Assembly: GCA_016193385.1 (NCBI GenBank)
Contig: JACPSF010000113.1
Location: forward strand, 1 to 13,644
Origin: Deltaproteobacteria bacterium
GTDB taxonomy: Bacteria > Desulfobacterota_B > Binatia > UBA9968
Length of the DNA stretch: 13,644 nt
Reading direction: 5' to 3'
The translations under genes and the position numbers were made by a program. Position 1 is the first letter of the stretch, and the number at the start of each line of letters is the position of its first letter. Shown piece after piece: positions 1 to 6,608 of the stretch. The notes below the pieces were generated by a model. That model had not been told where the DNA came from, searched no databases, and saw only the letters and a list, made by a program, of their open reading frames with translations.

Positions 1-40
1 CCGCCTCGACTTTCACCTTCTCGTAATTCCGAAGGCACGC

Positions 41-69
41 TTGACGCCAGCGAGAAATGTTTCTATCAT
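41..69 (+). promoter_or_regulatory. sigma70-type promoter of the toxin-antitoxin operon
   Basis: A -35 hexamer TTGACG (41-46) and a -10 hexamer TATCAT (64-69) are separated by exactly 17 bp, the optimal spacing for a housekeeping sigma factor. Transcription would start near 76, about 35 nt before the antitoxin start at 111. The inverted repeat at 70-86 begins directly after the -10 box, as expected for an autorepressed toxin-antitoxin promoter. The match is read from sequence; activity is inferred. Confidence 0.65.
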
Positions 70-86
70 TGCATCACGATGATGCA
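70..86. promoter_or_regulatory. inverted-repeat operator, probable antitoxin binding site
   Basis: TGCATCA (70-76) and TGATGCA (80-86) form a perfect 7-bp inverted repeat around a CGA spacer. It covers the predicted transcription start and lies just upstream of the antitoxin gene. Ribbon-helix-helix antitoxins of the VapB/FitA kind bind such palindromes as dimers and repress their own operon, more strongly when in complex with the toxin. The repeat is seen directly; the regulator is inferred from position. Confidence 0.65.
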
Positions 87-110
87 TAAATGGTGCAAGA
101 GGGAGGCCCT

Positions 111-374
111 ATGAAAGCGATAACTTTAAGAAACCTGCCCCTGGAACTCGCTAGAACCATCCGCCAGAAGGCTGAAGAGCAGGGCACAAGCATCAATAAA
201 GCTGTCATTAAACTTTTGGAGGAGGGAACCGGAATCCGGGGCAAGAAAAACGGGGGAAAACCCCTTCATCACGACCTCGATAGCTTGGCAGGGGCGTGGA
301 CAAAGGAAGAGGCAGCGGAGTTTGACAAGGCCCTAGCCTCACAGCGCACGATTGACCCGGACCTCTGGAGATGA
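111..374 (+). CDS. vapB: ribbon-helix-helix antitoxin (VapB/FitA-like)
   Basis: This 87-residue protein is the likely antitoxin partner of the PIN toxin that follows. Residues 1-40 fit a ribbon-helix-helix DNA-binding fold: a short N-terminal strand (MKAITLRNLP), then two helices, the second starting at GTSINKAV. The C-terminal part, with DLDSLAGAW followed by an acidic helix (KEEAAEFDKAL), resembles the toxin-wrapping segment of FitA/VapB antitoxins. The start at 111 is chosen because GGGAGG (101-106) lies 4 nt upstream; the in-frame ATG at 90 has no ribosome-binding site and lies almost against the operator. The stop overlaps the toxin start (ATGA at 371-374), indicating translational coupling. 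The protein should neutralise the toxin and repress the operon through the inverted repeat at 70-86. The family call is firm, but the VapB versus FitA label is not. Confidence 0.85.
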   Translation: MKAITLRNLPLELARTIRQKAEEQGTSINKAVIKLLEEGTGIRGKKNGGKPLHHDLDSLAGAWTKEEAAEFDKALASQRTIDPDLWR

Positions 375-769
375 CGCGCCTACTTCTGGATACTTCCGGA
401 TACTCGGCCTTCATGCGAGGCCATTCCGAGGTCCAGGGGGCTCTCCGGGAAGCCGATGAGATTTGCTTCAGTCCTGTGATTCTCGGGGAGTTGCTTGCTG
501 GATTCTTCAGAGGCAGAAGGAGGAAAAAGAACGAGAGCGAGCTAAAGACGTTTCTTGAATCGCCGCGTGTGAAAATCTTCGACGTCAATTCCGAGACGGC
601 TGAGAGGTACGCTGTAATCCTCAACTCTCTTTGGAAAGCCGGCACACCTATACCGACCAACGACATTTGGATCGCTGCCACTGCCATGCAACACGGTTTG
701 CATCTCCTCACCACGGATGCCCACTACCAGAAGGTCTCGCAGATTATCGTGGACTATTGTGTGCCGTAG
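371..769 (+). CDS. vapC: PIN-domain ribonuclease toxin (VapC family)
   Basis: This 132-residue protein is a complete PIN-domain endoribonuclease of the VapC toxin family, which cleave tRNA or rRNA in a Mg/Mn-dependent manner when free of antitoxin. The four acidic positions that build the metal site are all visible: D7 (in LLLDTSGYSAF), E40 (in ILGELLAGF), D98 (in TNDIWIAATA) and D116 (in LTTDAHY). The length is typical for the family and no disruption is seen, so the toxin should be active. Its ATG overlaps the antitoxin stop by 4 nt. A basic stretch (residues 47-53, RGRRRKK) follows the second catalytic acid and could contact RNA, which is inference. The RNA target cannot be read from sequence. 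Confidence 0.93.
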   Translation: MTRLLLDTSGYSAFMRGHSEVQGALREADEICFSPVILGELLAGFFRGRRRKKNESELKTFLESPRVKIFDVNSETAERYAVILNSLWKAGTPIPTNDIWIAATAMQHGLHLLTTDAHYQKVSQIIVDYCVP

Positions 770-864
770 ATTTTCCGGCCCCAAGCACAAGCCATCCCTG
801 GCGCGCCACGGTGAGAAAAAAGAGGTCAGTCTAATCCATATAAGAACAGGGCGGGAGGTGCACC

Positions 865-1128
865 ATGAAAACAAACAAATATCTCGTCGGGCTGGTGCTT
901 GGGATCGTGGGCGCGGTATGGCATGTCTTCTGGTCGTTTCTGGTGTGGGTTGGCTGGGCGCAGGCTTTTATCGATTTTATTTTCAGGCTTCATTTCATCA
1001 CCCCGCCCTACACCATTTCTGCTTTTGATTTCGGAATCGCGGCGCTGCTGGTAACAGTGGTTTTTGTGCTCTGGTATATCCTGGGTTTCTTTGCCGCGCT
1101 GGTCTGGAATCTCCTTCACGGACAGTAA
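865..1128 (+). CDS. small two-helix inner-membrane protein of unknown function
   Basis: This 87-residue hydrophobic protein has two predicted membrane segments (about residues 6-32 and 55-80) joined by a short amphipathic stretch with aromatic residues (FIDFIFRLHF) and a PPYTI turn. A good ribosome-binding site, GGGAGGTG (853-860), sits 4 nt before the ATG, which supports real translation. It ends in WNLLHGQ, and the overall pattern recalls small DUF5676-like membrane proteins, but that likeness is from memory and weak. It follows the toxin gene by 95 nt and faces the convergent UbiD-family gene. A TATAAG-like hexamer near 837-842 could be a -10 box, without a clear -35. No function can be assigned. 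Confidence 0.7.
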   Translation: MKTNKYLVGLVLGIVGAVWHVFWSFLVWVGWAQAFIDFIFRLHFITPPYTISAFDFGIAALLVTVVFVLWYILGFFAALVWNLLHGQ

Positions 1129-1197
1129 GCCTTGGCTGCCCTGACCTAAGCCTTTGGGCACTGCCACTTGTAGATCACGGCACTGGAAGCTACCGGT

Positions 1198-2685
1198 TTA
1201 CCCCTCAATCACCTTTTTCCATTTTTTCCGCACCTTATCTCTCAGTTCCGGGCTCGATTCGGCTACGGGGGGGAAGTCCTTCATCCACTCAAAGGGCCGG
1301 CAGGCATCGATGAGGGCGCGCGAGTTGAAGCCCTTCTTCCCCGGTTGGATTCTCGGGTCGAGCGGCCCGCTCCAGCAGCGGCGCACGATATCGATCGATT
1401 CAACCGGATCCGAACGGGTCGAGAGCGCCCACAGGACATCGAACGTACTGGTCGGATCGATGTCGTCATCCACGACGATGACATAACGTCCGAGATAGGC
1501 GCCGGCATGCACCTGCGAGGCAGCGACCAGGGCCTGGCGCGCATGGCCGGGATAGCGCTGTTTGATCGATATAATATTGAGGAGTCTTCCGCCACCGGCC
1601 TCGTGACACCACACGCCTTTCACGTCAGGCACCCCGGCCTTCTCCACCTGATCCCAGATGAGCGCTGCCTTCACGAAACATTTGGCGAGCGAATAGTCCG
1701 AAGGCGGCCTTCCCGGCCGTGCACAGCAAAGAATCGGGTTGTTGCGGTGGTAAATACGTTGGACGCGCACCACGGGCTCGGGCCGGATGGAGCTGGCATA
1801 ATACCCCGTCCACTCCCCAAAGGGGCCTTCCTTCTTCACGTCCTGCGGGTCCATGATGCCCTCGATGACGATCTCGGCATGGGCGGGAAAGGGAAGACCG
1901 GTGACCTCGCCCTCGATGACTTCGACGGGAGCCCCTTTGAGCCCGCCGGCATAATCAAACTCGGAGACGCCGTAGTCCACCTCGTTCCCGGAAACCATGA
2001 AGAGAACCGGGTCCTGGCCGACGGAGATCACCACCGGACAGGGTTTCCCCTGATCGAAGTATTTCTGGCGCTGGATGCGGCCATGTTTTCCCGGGGAGAT
2101 GTAGAGCGCCATACTGGTTTCATCGTGGACCATGCCCCTGTAAGCGCCGAAATTGACCCAGCCCTCCTCCGGATCTTTTGTGATGACGAGACACCCCGTG
2201 CCGATATACCTTCCGCCGTCGAGCTCGTGAACAAAAGGAACCGGGAATTTTAACAAGTTGATATCTTTTCCAGCGAGCACGTTCTCCAGGACCGGGCCGC
2301 TCTTTACGACCTTGTGGGGAATGGGCTTATGCGCCGCAAGCTTTTGCCGGAAGGCGCGGACCAGGTCGAGCCCCGCCAGATCGAGCGGCAGGCCGAGGTT
2401 CAGGGCCATCCGCTTGAAAGAGGCGTTTTGCGCGAACAGGGCGCGATAGCCTTTGGGATAGTCTTTGATTTTATCGAACAGGACGGCCGGCACGGTGCCT
2501 TTGCTCTCGCGCGCCACCAACTCGGCCAGCGTCCCCATCTCCAGATTCCAATCCGCGCCGTCGATCTTTTTCAGCTCTCCCATGCCGTCGACAATCTCGA
2601 GCCAATCGCGCAGATCCTCATAAGTAGGCGTTCGGCCCGCCTTGATTTCCTTTTCGGCGAATTTCTTGGCTTCCACCGCGCTCAT
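1198..2685 (-). CDS. UbiD-family prenylated-FMN-dependent (de)carboxylase
   Basis: This 495-residue protein is a full-length member of the UbiD/Fdc family, cytoplasmic enzymes that reversibly decarboxylate aromatic, heteroaromatic or alpha,beta-unsaturated acids using prenylated FMN made by UbiX. Residues corresponding by motif to the Fdc1 site are present: metal and cofactor ligands N178 (in VNFGAYRG), H201 and E242 (in SEFDYAG), and catalytic R183, E286 and E291 (in EGPFGEWTGYY). The C-terminal half carries the family segment VVDDDIDP. The ATG at 2685 has AGGAG a few bases upstream. It is the last gene of the leftward block after two ABC ATPases, 96 nt behind the second, with a heptamer repeat in that gap. 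No UbiX homologue is in the window. The substrate is unknown; the neighbours suggest an aromatic or N-heterocyclic acid rather than ubiquinone synthesis. Confidence 0.93.
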   Translation of the reverse strand: MSAVEAKKFAEKEIKAGRTPTYEDLRDWLEIVDGMGELKKIDGADWNLEMGTLAELVARESKGTVPAVLFDKIKDYPKGYRALFAQNASFKRMALNLGLPLDLAGLDLVRAFRQKLAAHKPIPHKVVKSGPVLENVLAGKDINLLKFPVPFVHELDGGRYIGTGCLVITKDPEEGWVNFGAYRGMVHDETSMALYISPGKHGRIQRQKYFDQGKPCPVVISVGQDPVLFMVSGNEVDYGVSEFDYAGGLKGAPVEVIEGEVTGLPFPAHAEIVIEGIMDPQDVKKEGPFGEWTGYYASSIRPEPVVRVQRIYHRNNPILCCARPGRPPSDYSLAKCFVKAALIWDQVEKAGVPDVKGVWCHEAGGGRLLNIISIKQRYPGHARQALVAASQVHAGAYLGRYVIVVDDDIDPTSTFDVLWALSTRSDPVESIDIVRRCWSGPLDPRIQPGKKGFNSRALIDACRPFEWMKDFPPVAESSPELRDKVRKKWKKVIEG

Positions 2686-2747
2686 AAATAGCTCCTCTCT
2701 CTTGGTTCAGTAGGCTCCAGCCCTCGGCCGTTATCCGCAAGAAAAAC

Positions 2748-2782
2748 CTGAAAGCTGAATGCTGTCGGCTGATTGCTTATTT
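2748..2782. repeat. degenerate heptamer repeat, CTGAANG type
   Basis: Five 7-bp units run head to tail: CTGAAAG (2748-2754), CTGAATG, CTGTCGG, CTGATTG and a decayed CTTATTT ending at 2782. The array lies in the 96-nt gap between the ABC ATPase and UbiD-family genes and reaches the first base of the ATPase stop codon (2782-2784 on the complement). It shares its 7-bp period, but not its unit, with the arrays at 6523-6602, 9350-9384 and 13163-13176. Confidence 0.7.
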
Positions 2783-3930
2783 TACTCTCCCAGCATCGAT
2801 TCATCCATGCCTTCGGTATCCTCGGCGGGAAGACCGTTGCAGCTCTGAGGGTCGAGGTGGAGATAGACTTTTTCTCCGGGGGTCATGCTGAGGAAGGGGT
2901 GGGTGTGGACGCGAAGGAGATCGTCGCCGACGGCGATCTGGCAGTGGTAGGCATCCCCCATGAACACCGCTTCTTTCACCGTCCCCTCCACGACGTTCTC
3001 CGTCTCGGCGGGCTTTTGCTTGTGGACCTGGATATGCTCCGGCCGGATCGAGATCACTGCGGCCTGATTCTTTGCCAGGCGGATGGCCGGGACAAACCAG
3101 AGGAGGCCCTTCTTGGTCTCCATCCGGCCGGGCTGGGAATCGCCGCCCAGCTCGAGCACGCGGCCCTGGATCAGGTTGGTCAACCCCAAAAAAGTCGCCG
3201 TGAATTTTCTCTTCGGCCGGGAGTAAAGCTCATGCGGTGAGCCCACCTCGATCAATCTCCCGCCGTGCATGACGGCAATCTGATCGGAAATAGCCAGCGC
3301 TTCGCCCTGATCACGGGTGACATAAATGGTCGTGATGTTGACCCTCCTCTGGAGGGCCTTAATCTCGAAGCGCATTTGCTCCCTCAGCTTGGCATCGAGA
3401 TTGCTCAAAGGCTCGTCCAGGAGGAGCACCTTGGGTTCGTTGACGAGGGCGCGGGCGAAGGCGACGCGCTGCTGTTGCCCGCCGGAGAGCTTGGGGGCCG
3501 GGCGATCCTCCAGGCCATGCAAGCCAACGATCTTCAGGACGTTGGCCACCCGCTCTCTGATTTCGCTCTTGCGCCGGCGCTGAATGGTCAGAGGATAGGC
3601 CACATTCTCGAAAACGGTCATGTGCGGCCAGATCGCGTACGATTGAAAGACCATACCGATAGGACGGCGGTTGGTCGGAACGTAGACCCGCTCGCCAGCG
3701 GCAAAGACCGGTTTGCCGTCGATACTGATGCGCCCGGCGTCCGGCCTTTCGAGCCCCGCAACGCACCTGAGCGTTGTGGTCTTTCCGCATCCGCTGGGTC
3801 CCAAGAAGGTATAGAGGGAGCCCGCGGGGATATCAAGCGTGATCCCTTTGAGGACGTGAACCCTCTCTCTCTCTTCGCCGAAGTATTTTTCCAGGTCCGC
3901 GATCCGGACCATGTAACTGGTCTCTGCCAC
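2782..3930 (-). CDS. ABC transporter ATPase, PotA/FbpC/UgpC type with TOBE domain
   Basis: This 382-residue protein would energise an uptake ABC transporter. The nucleotide-binding domain (about residues 1-235) shows Walker A GPSGCGKTT (44-52), Q-loop Q96, signature LSGGQ (148-152) and Walker B LLLDE (D172, E173). A TOBE-type regulatory domain follows (about 240-360, containing SIRPEH), as in polyamine, iron and sugar-phosphate importers. The H-loop is abnormal: the usual THDQEEA reads TRDQGEA, with R206 in place of the switch histidine (codon CGT). The start is taken as GTG at 3930, 6 nt after the upstream ATPase stop, suggesting coupled reinitiation, since no clear ribosome-binding site is present. 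ATG at 3912 is a realistic alternative and gives a more typical N-terminus. No permease or binding protein is adjacent, so the substrate is unknown. Confidence 0.93.
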   Translation of the reverse strand: MAETSYMVRIADLEKYFGEERERVHVLKGITLDIPAGSLYTFLGPSGCGKTTTLRCVAGLERPDAGRISIDGKPVFAAGERVYVPTNRRPIGMVFQSYAIWPHMTVFENVAYPLTIQRRRKSEIRERVANVLKIVGLHGLEDRPAPKLSGGQQQRVAFARALVNEPKVLLLDEPLSNLDAKLREQMRFEIKALQRRVNITTIYVTRDQGEALAISDQIAVMHGGRLIEVGSPHELYSRPKRKFTATFLGLTNLIQGRVLELGGDSQPGRMETKKGLLWFVPAIRLAKNQAAVISIRPEHIQVHKQKPAETENVVEGTVKEAVFMGDAYHCQIAVGDDLLRVHTHPFLSMTPGEKVYLHLDPQSCNGLPAEDTEGMDESMLGE

Positions 3931-3936
3931 GACCGT

Positions 3937-4752
3937 TCACGTGTCAATATTAAAGACCACCTGATCCGCCGCCATGGTCTTCTTCACCTCTTCCTCGATC
4001 TGGTTCCATACGTAATCTTCGTACTCCAGGAACTGCTTCGACCGTTTTACCGCCAGGCCCCGCGGCCGGGGGAGGTCAAGCTTCAACGCATCTTTCACCT
4101 TCCCGGGCCGGGCACAAAAAATGATGAGGCGGTCTCCCAGGTAGATCGCTTCGTTGATCTGGTGGGTGATGAAGAGGACGGTCTTTTTTGCTTCACGCCA
4201 GATCCGCAGCAGCTCCAACTGCATGATCTCGCGGGTCTGGGCATCCAGAGCCGCAAAGGGCTCGTCCATAATCAGAACCTCGGGATCCACCGAGAGGGCC
4301 CGGGCAAGGTTGCACCGCTGCTGCATCCCGCCGGAGAGCTCATGGGGATAATGCTCCTCAAATCCGGAGAGGCCGACCAGCTTGATGAAGCCGAGCGCCC
4401 GCTCTTTCTCCGCCGCTCCCACCTGGCCGCGGCATTCGAGTCCGTAAACAACGTTTTTGAAAACGGTCCGCCATGGCATAAGGCACGGGTCCTGGAACAC
4501 CATAGCGCGGTCTCGACCCGGTCCGCTGATCTCTGTTCCCTCGAGCAGGATTTTTCCTCCGGTCGGCTTGAGCAATCCGTCCGCAATATTAATGAACGTG
4601 GTCTTGCCGCAGCCGCTGGGGCCCACGATGGTGACGAATTCCCCCTCCTCGATCGAGAGGTTGACGTTATCCAGCGCCAGGAGCCTTCCGCCCGTGCGCG
4701 GCTGGTAGTACTCCATACGCAACCCGATTGCCTGCAATTTGGTTTTTGCCAC
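3937..4752 (-). CDS. ABC transporter ATPase, NitT/TauT (SsuB/TauB/NrtD) type
   Basis: This 271-residue ATPase belongs to the subfamily that drives import of nitrate, taurine, alkanesulfonates and many other small organic anions. Visible motifs are Walker A GPSGCGKTT (44-52), the subfamily stretch GPGRDRAMVFQ with Q87 followed by LMPWRTV, signature LSGGM (139-143), Walker B LIMDE (D163, E164), the D-loop AALDAQTR and an intact H-loop histidine H197 (in ITHQINEA). The GTG start at 4752 is supported by AGGGAGG 4 nt upstream. It is the first gene of the leftward block and precedes the second ATPase by 6 nt. Such ATPases normally sit beside a TauC-like permease and a TauA-like binding protein, both absent here. 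The hydrophilic C-terminal tail (about 230-271) is normal for the group. Confidence 0.94.
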   Translation of the reverse strand: MAKTKLQAIGLRMEYYQPRTGGRLLALDNVNLSIEEGEFVTIVGPSGCGKTTFINIADGLLKPTGGKILLEGTEISGPGRDRAMVFQDPCLMPWRTVFKNVVYGLECRGQVGAAEKERALGFIKLVGLSGFEEHYPHELSGGMQQRCNLARALSVDPEVLIMDEPFAALDAQTREIMQLELLRIWREAKKTVLFITHQINEAIYLGDRLIIFCARPGKVKDALKLDLPRPRGLAVKRSKQFLEYEDYVWNQIEEEVKKTMAADQVVFNIDT

Positions 4753-4877
4753 CTCGCCTCCCTAAAGATCAACTGATGAATCGCCCGTGTTGAGCGGCCA
4801 CACTAAACGATCGCGGCCGCGCATGCAATATCTTTTCCGTCCGGATTCTGTCTTCCGCCAGGATGGGCCGGGTATCC

Positions 4878-4906
4878 TTGACAAGCCATCCGGGATCGGA
4901 TAGGTT
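4878..4906 (+). promoter_or_regulatory. candidate promoter for the amidohydrolase/Mo-hydroxylase block
   Basis: A perfect -35 consensus TTGACA (4878-4883) is followed, after 17 bp, by TAGGTT (4901-4906), which matches only three positions of the -10 consensus. A strong -35 with a poor -10 would fit a promoter needing an activator. It implies an untranslated leader of roughly 230 nt. This is a single-site reading with modest support. Confidence 0.35.
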
Positions 4907-4925
4907 CCAACCACTTTAAGGACAC

Positions 4926-4956
4926 CGACAGCGCTGCTCGTACACAACGACAGCGC
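4926..4956. repeat. 9-bp direct repeat two helical turns apart
   Basis: CGACAGCGC occurs at 4926-4934 and again at 4948-4956, a centre-to-centre distance of 22 bp, close to two turns of B-DNA, so both copies face the same side of the helix. An ACAC element lies shortly before each copy. Its place just downstream of the candidate promoter suggests binding by a dimeric regulator. The repeat is observed; the function is inferred. Confidence 0.4.
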
Positions 4957-5146
4957 GCAGGTTCAACAGGAGGCAGTGTCCCACCCCTTCCGAATCGGGG
5001 TTTTATCTACAAAGAGATCAGAATGCAAGAGGCTGAGGGAAGGCCCGAGGGTCACCTGGCCGGGCGGCCAATCGCCGAAGCGCCCAGCCCCTCGAGCCCA
5101 TGCCACAGTTCGCTGACACCTGATTACGTTGCCATAAGGAGGAAGA

Positions 5147-6520
5147 ATGAGCGCGGATTTAGTCGTTAAAAACGGATGGGTGGTCACGCCCACCGAAACC
5201 TTCAAAGGCGGTGTTGCCGTCAATGGCGGGAAGTTCGTCGCCATCGGCACGGACGATGTCCTGCCGCAGGGCAAGCAAGAGATCGATGCAAAAGGCAAAC
5301 ATATCCTACCAGGGCTGATTGACGGCCACGTTCACTTCAGGGTGCCCGGGCTGGATTACAAAGAGGACTTCACCACCGGCTCGACCGCGGCGGTTTGCGG
5401 CGGGATCACGATGGTGATGGACATGCCCAATGTGGTTCCGCCGACTGCCGACGCCGACAAGGTGAGAGAAAAGATCAAGCTCGCAGAGGGGAGATTCCTG
5501 TGCGATTACGCCTTCTACGGCGTGGTGGTTCAGACCAACACCGCTGAGATTCTGCCGATGGCCGAGGCGGGAGTCATCGGATACAAGATCTTCTTCGGCG
5601 AGACCATCGGCAACCTTCCCTTCCCGGACGACGGGATGTGCATGGAGGCCTTCAGCAACATCACGCAATCGAAGCTTCCTCTGGGGATTCATGCAGAAAA
5701 TCGCCAGATCATGGCCTACTACACCAACAAACTCAAAGCCGAGGGTAAGAACGACCCGGTCTACTGGGAAGCCTCCCGGCCCGACATCTGCGAGGCAGAA
5801 TCCGTCGCGCATGCCCTTTTCTTGGCCGAGACTTTCAAAACCAAACTTCACGTCTATCACATGAGCTCGAAACAGGCGGCCAATCTCGTGCGCGACGCGA
5901 AGGCGAAGGGCTTGAGGGTAACCGCAGAAACCGGACCTCACTATTTGCTGAGAGAGTACAAAGATATGGGAAAAGTCGGATCGCTCCTCAAGATGAACCC
6001 ACCGGTCAGGAGCAAAGACCACGCCGAGGTTCTGTGGGACGGCCTTCTCAACGGTTATATCGACATGATCGCCACCGACCATTCACCCCATACTCTGGAG
6101 GAAAAGGGCTCGGATATCATGGGGAAGATGACCAAGCCCGCCATCTGGGAGTGTATCTCGGGATTTTGCGGCGTAGAGACGGGTGTTCCCCTGATGCTCA
6201 CCGAAGTCAACAAGGGAAGGATGAGCTTGAATCACTACGTGAAACTGGCGTCTGAGAATCCCGCTAAAGTCTGGCAAATTTATCCGCAAAAAGGAGCTAT
6301 CCGGCTGGGCTCGGACGGTGACGTGACAATCGTCGACATGGACAAAGAAGGGGCTATTGACGTCAACAAGCTCCACAGCAAGAACAAGCCGTCTCCATGG
6401 CACGGCTGGAAGGTCAAAGGGATGCCCGTATGCACGATCGTGCGCGGCCAAGTGCAGATGCGCGATGGAGAGGTGGTAGGGAAACCAACCGGGCGTCTGG
6501 TGCGGCCCAACCCAGCGTGA
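5147..6520 (+). CDS. cyclic amidohydrolase (allantoinase/hydantoinase/dihydroorotase family)
   Basis: This 457-residue protein is a binuclear-metal cyclic amidohydrolase that hydrolyses a ring amide (hydantoin, dihydropyrimidine, allantoin or dihydroorotate type). The full metal and active-site set is visible: H61 and H63 with R65 (in GLIDGHVHFRVPG), the lysine expected to be carbamylated K147 (in GYKIFFGE), H182 (in GIHAEN), H238 (in VYHMSS) and D311 (in ATDHSPH). The C-terminus closes the outer beta-sandwich with SPWHGWKVKGMP. The HVHFRVPG motif and overall length fit allantoinase or dihydroorotase-like enzymes better than classical D-hydantoinase, but substrate assignment from motifs is unreliable here. 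The start has an excellent TAAGGAGG 4 nt upstream. It heads the rightward block and is followed after 88 nt, filled by a heptamer repeat, by Mo-hydroxylase genes, which suggests ring opening after ring oxidation. Purine or pyrimidine catabolism is one possibility. Confidence 0.9.
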   Translation: MSADLVVKNGWVVTPTETFKGGVAVNGGKFVAIGTDDVLPQGKQEIDAKGKHILPGLIDGHVHFRVPGLDYKEDFTTGSTAAVCGGITMVMDMPNVVPPTADADKVREKIKLAEGRFLCDYAFYGVVVQTNTAEILPMAEAGVIGYKIFFGETIGNLPFPDDGMCMEAFSNITQSKLPLGIHAENRQIMAYYTNKLKAEGKNDPVYWEASRPDICEAESVAHALFLAETFKTKLHVYHMSSKQAANLVRDAKAKGLRVTAETGPHYLLREYKDMGKVGSLLKMNPPVRSKDHAEVLWDGLLNGYIDMIATDHSPHTLEEKGSDIMGKMTKPAIWECISGFCGVETGVPLMLTEVNKGRMSLNHYVKLASENPAKVWQIYPQKGAIRLGSDGDVTIVDMDKEGAIDVNKLHSKNKPSPWHGWKVKGMPVCTIVRGQVQMRDGEVVGKPTGRLVRPNPA

Positions 6521-6522
6521 GG

Positions 6523-6602
6523 GAATTTTGGATTTTGGATTGCCGATTTTGGATTTCGGAATGCGGATTCTGGATTAAATCTAAAATCCAAAATCTAAAA
6601 TC
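6523..6602. repeat. two opposed heptamer arrays forming a long hairpin
   Basis: The gap between the amidohydrolase and the first FAD gene is almost wholly 7-bp repeats. Eight units of GGATTTT type run from 6523 to 6578, and about four units in the opposite sense (TTAAATC, TAAAATC, CAAAATC, TAAAATC) run from 6575 to 6602. The outer parts are complementary: 6525-6541 pairs with 6585-6601 as a 17-bp stem with one G-U pair and an uninterrupted 11-bp core, leaving a 43-nt loop. It has no terminator-like T-tract. It could affect mRNA stability or expression of the following gene. Confidence 0.8.
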
Positions 6603-6608
6603 GTAAAT

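Larger units (their letters stand above)
4753..5146. promoter_or_regulatory. divergent regulatory region between the ABC/UbiD and amidohydrolase blocks
   Basis: This 394-nt gap separates the leftward and rightward gene blocks and must hold promoters for both. On the + strand the best candidate is TTGACA (4878-4883) with a weak TAGGTT (4901-4906) after 17 bp. Downstream lie a 9-bp direct repeat (4926-4934 and 4948-4956), an ACCCC/GGGGT hairpin followed by a T-run (4983-5004), and a small TGGCC/GGCCA hairpin (5057-5070). A near-perfect Shine-Dalgarno TAAGGAGG (5135-5142) precedes the amidohydrolase ATG. No convincing minus-strand promoter and no convincing coding sequence was found. Confidence 0.5.

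Noticed and set aside
90..110. An earlier antitoxin start at 90
   Set aside because: No ribosome-binding site precedes it and it lies almost against the operator; GGGAGG fits the ATG at 111.
1345..2253. A 302-codon + strand frame inside the UbiD-family gene
   Set aside because: It lies wholly antisense to a gene with full catalytic motifs and shows no family features.
3265..4776. A 503-codon open frame on the + strand across both ABC ATPase genes
   Set aside because: It is antisense to two intact, motif-complete genes, has no recognisable domain or good ribosome-binding site, and is the kind of long antisense frame produced by GC-rich codon use.
5306..6082. A 258-codon minus-strand frame inside the amidohydrolase gene
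   Set aside because: It is antisense to a gene with all metal ligands; the composition looks like a mirror of the coding strand.
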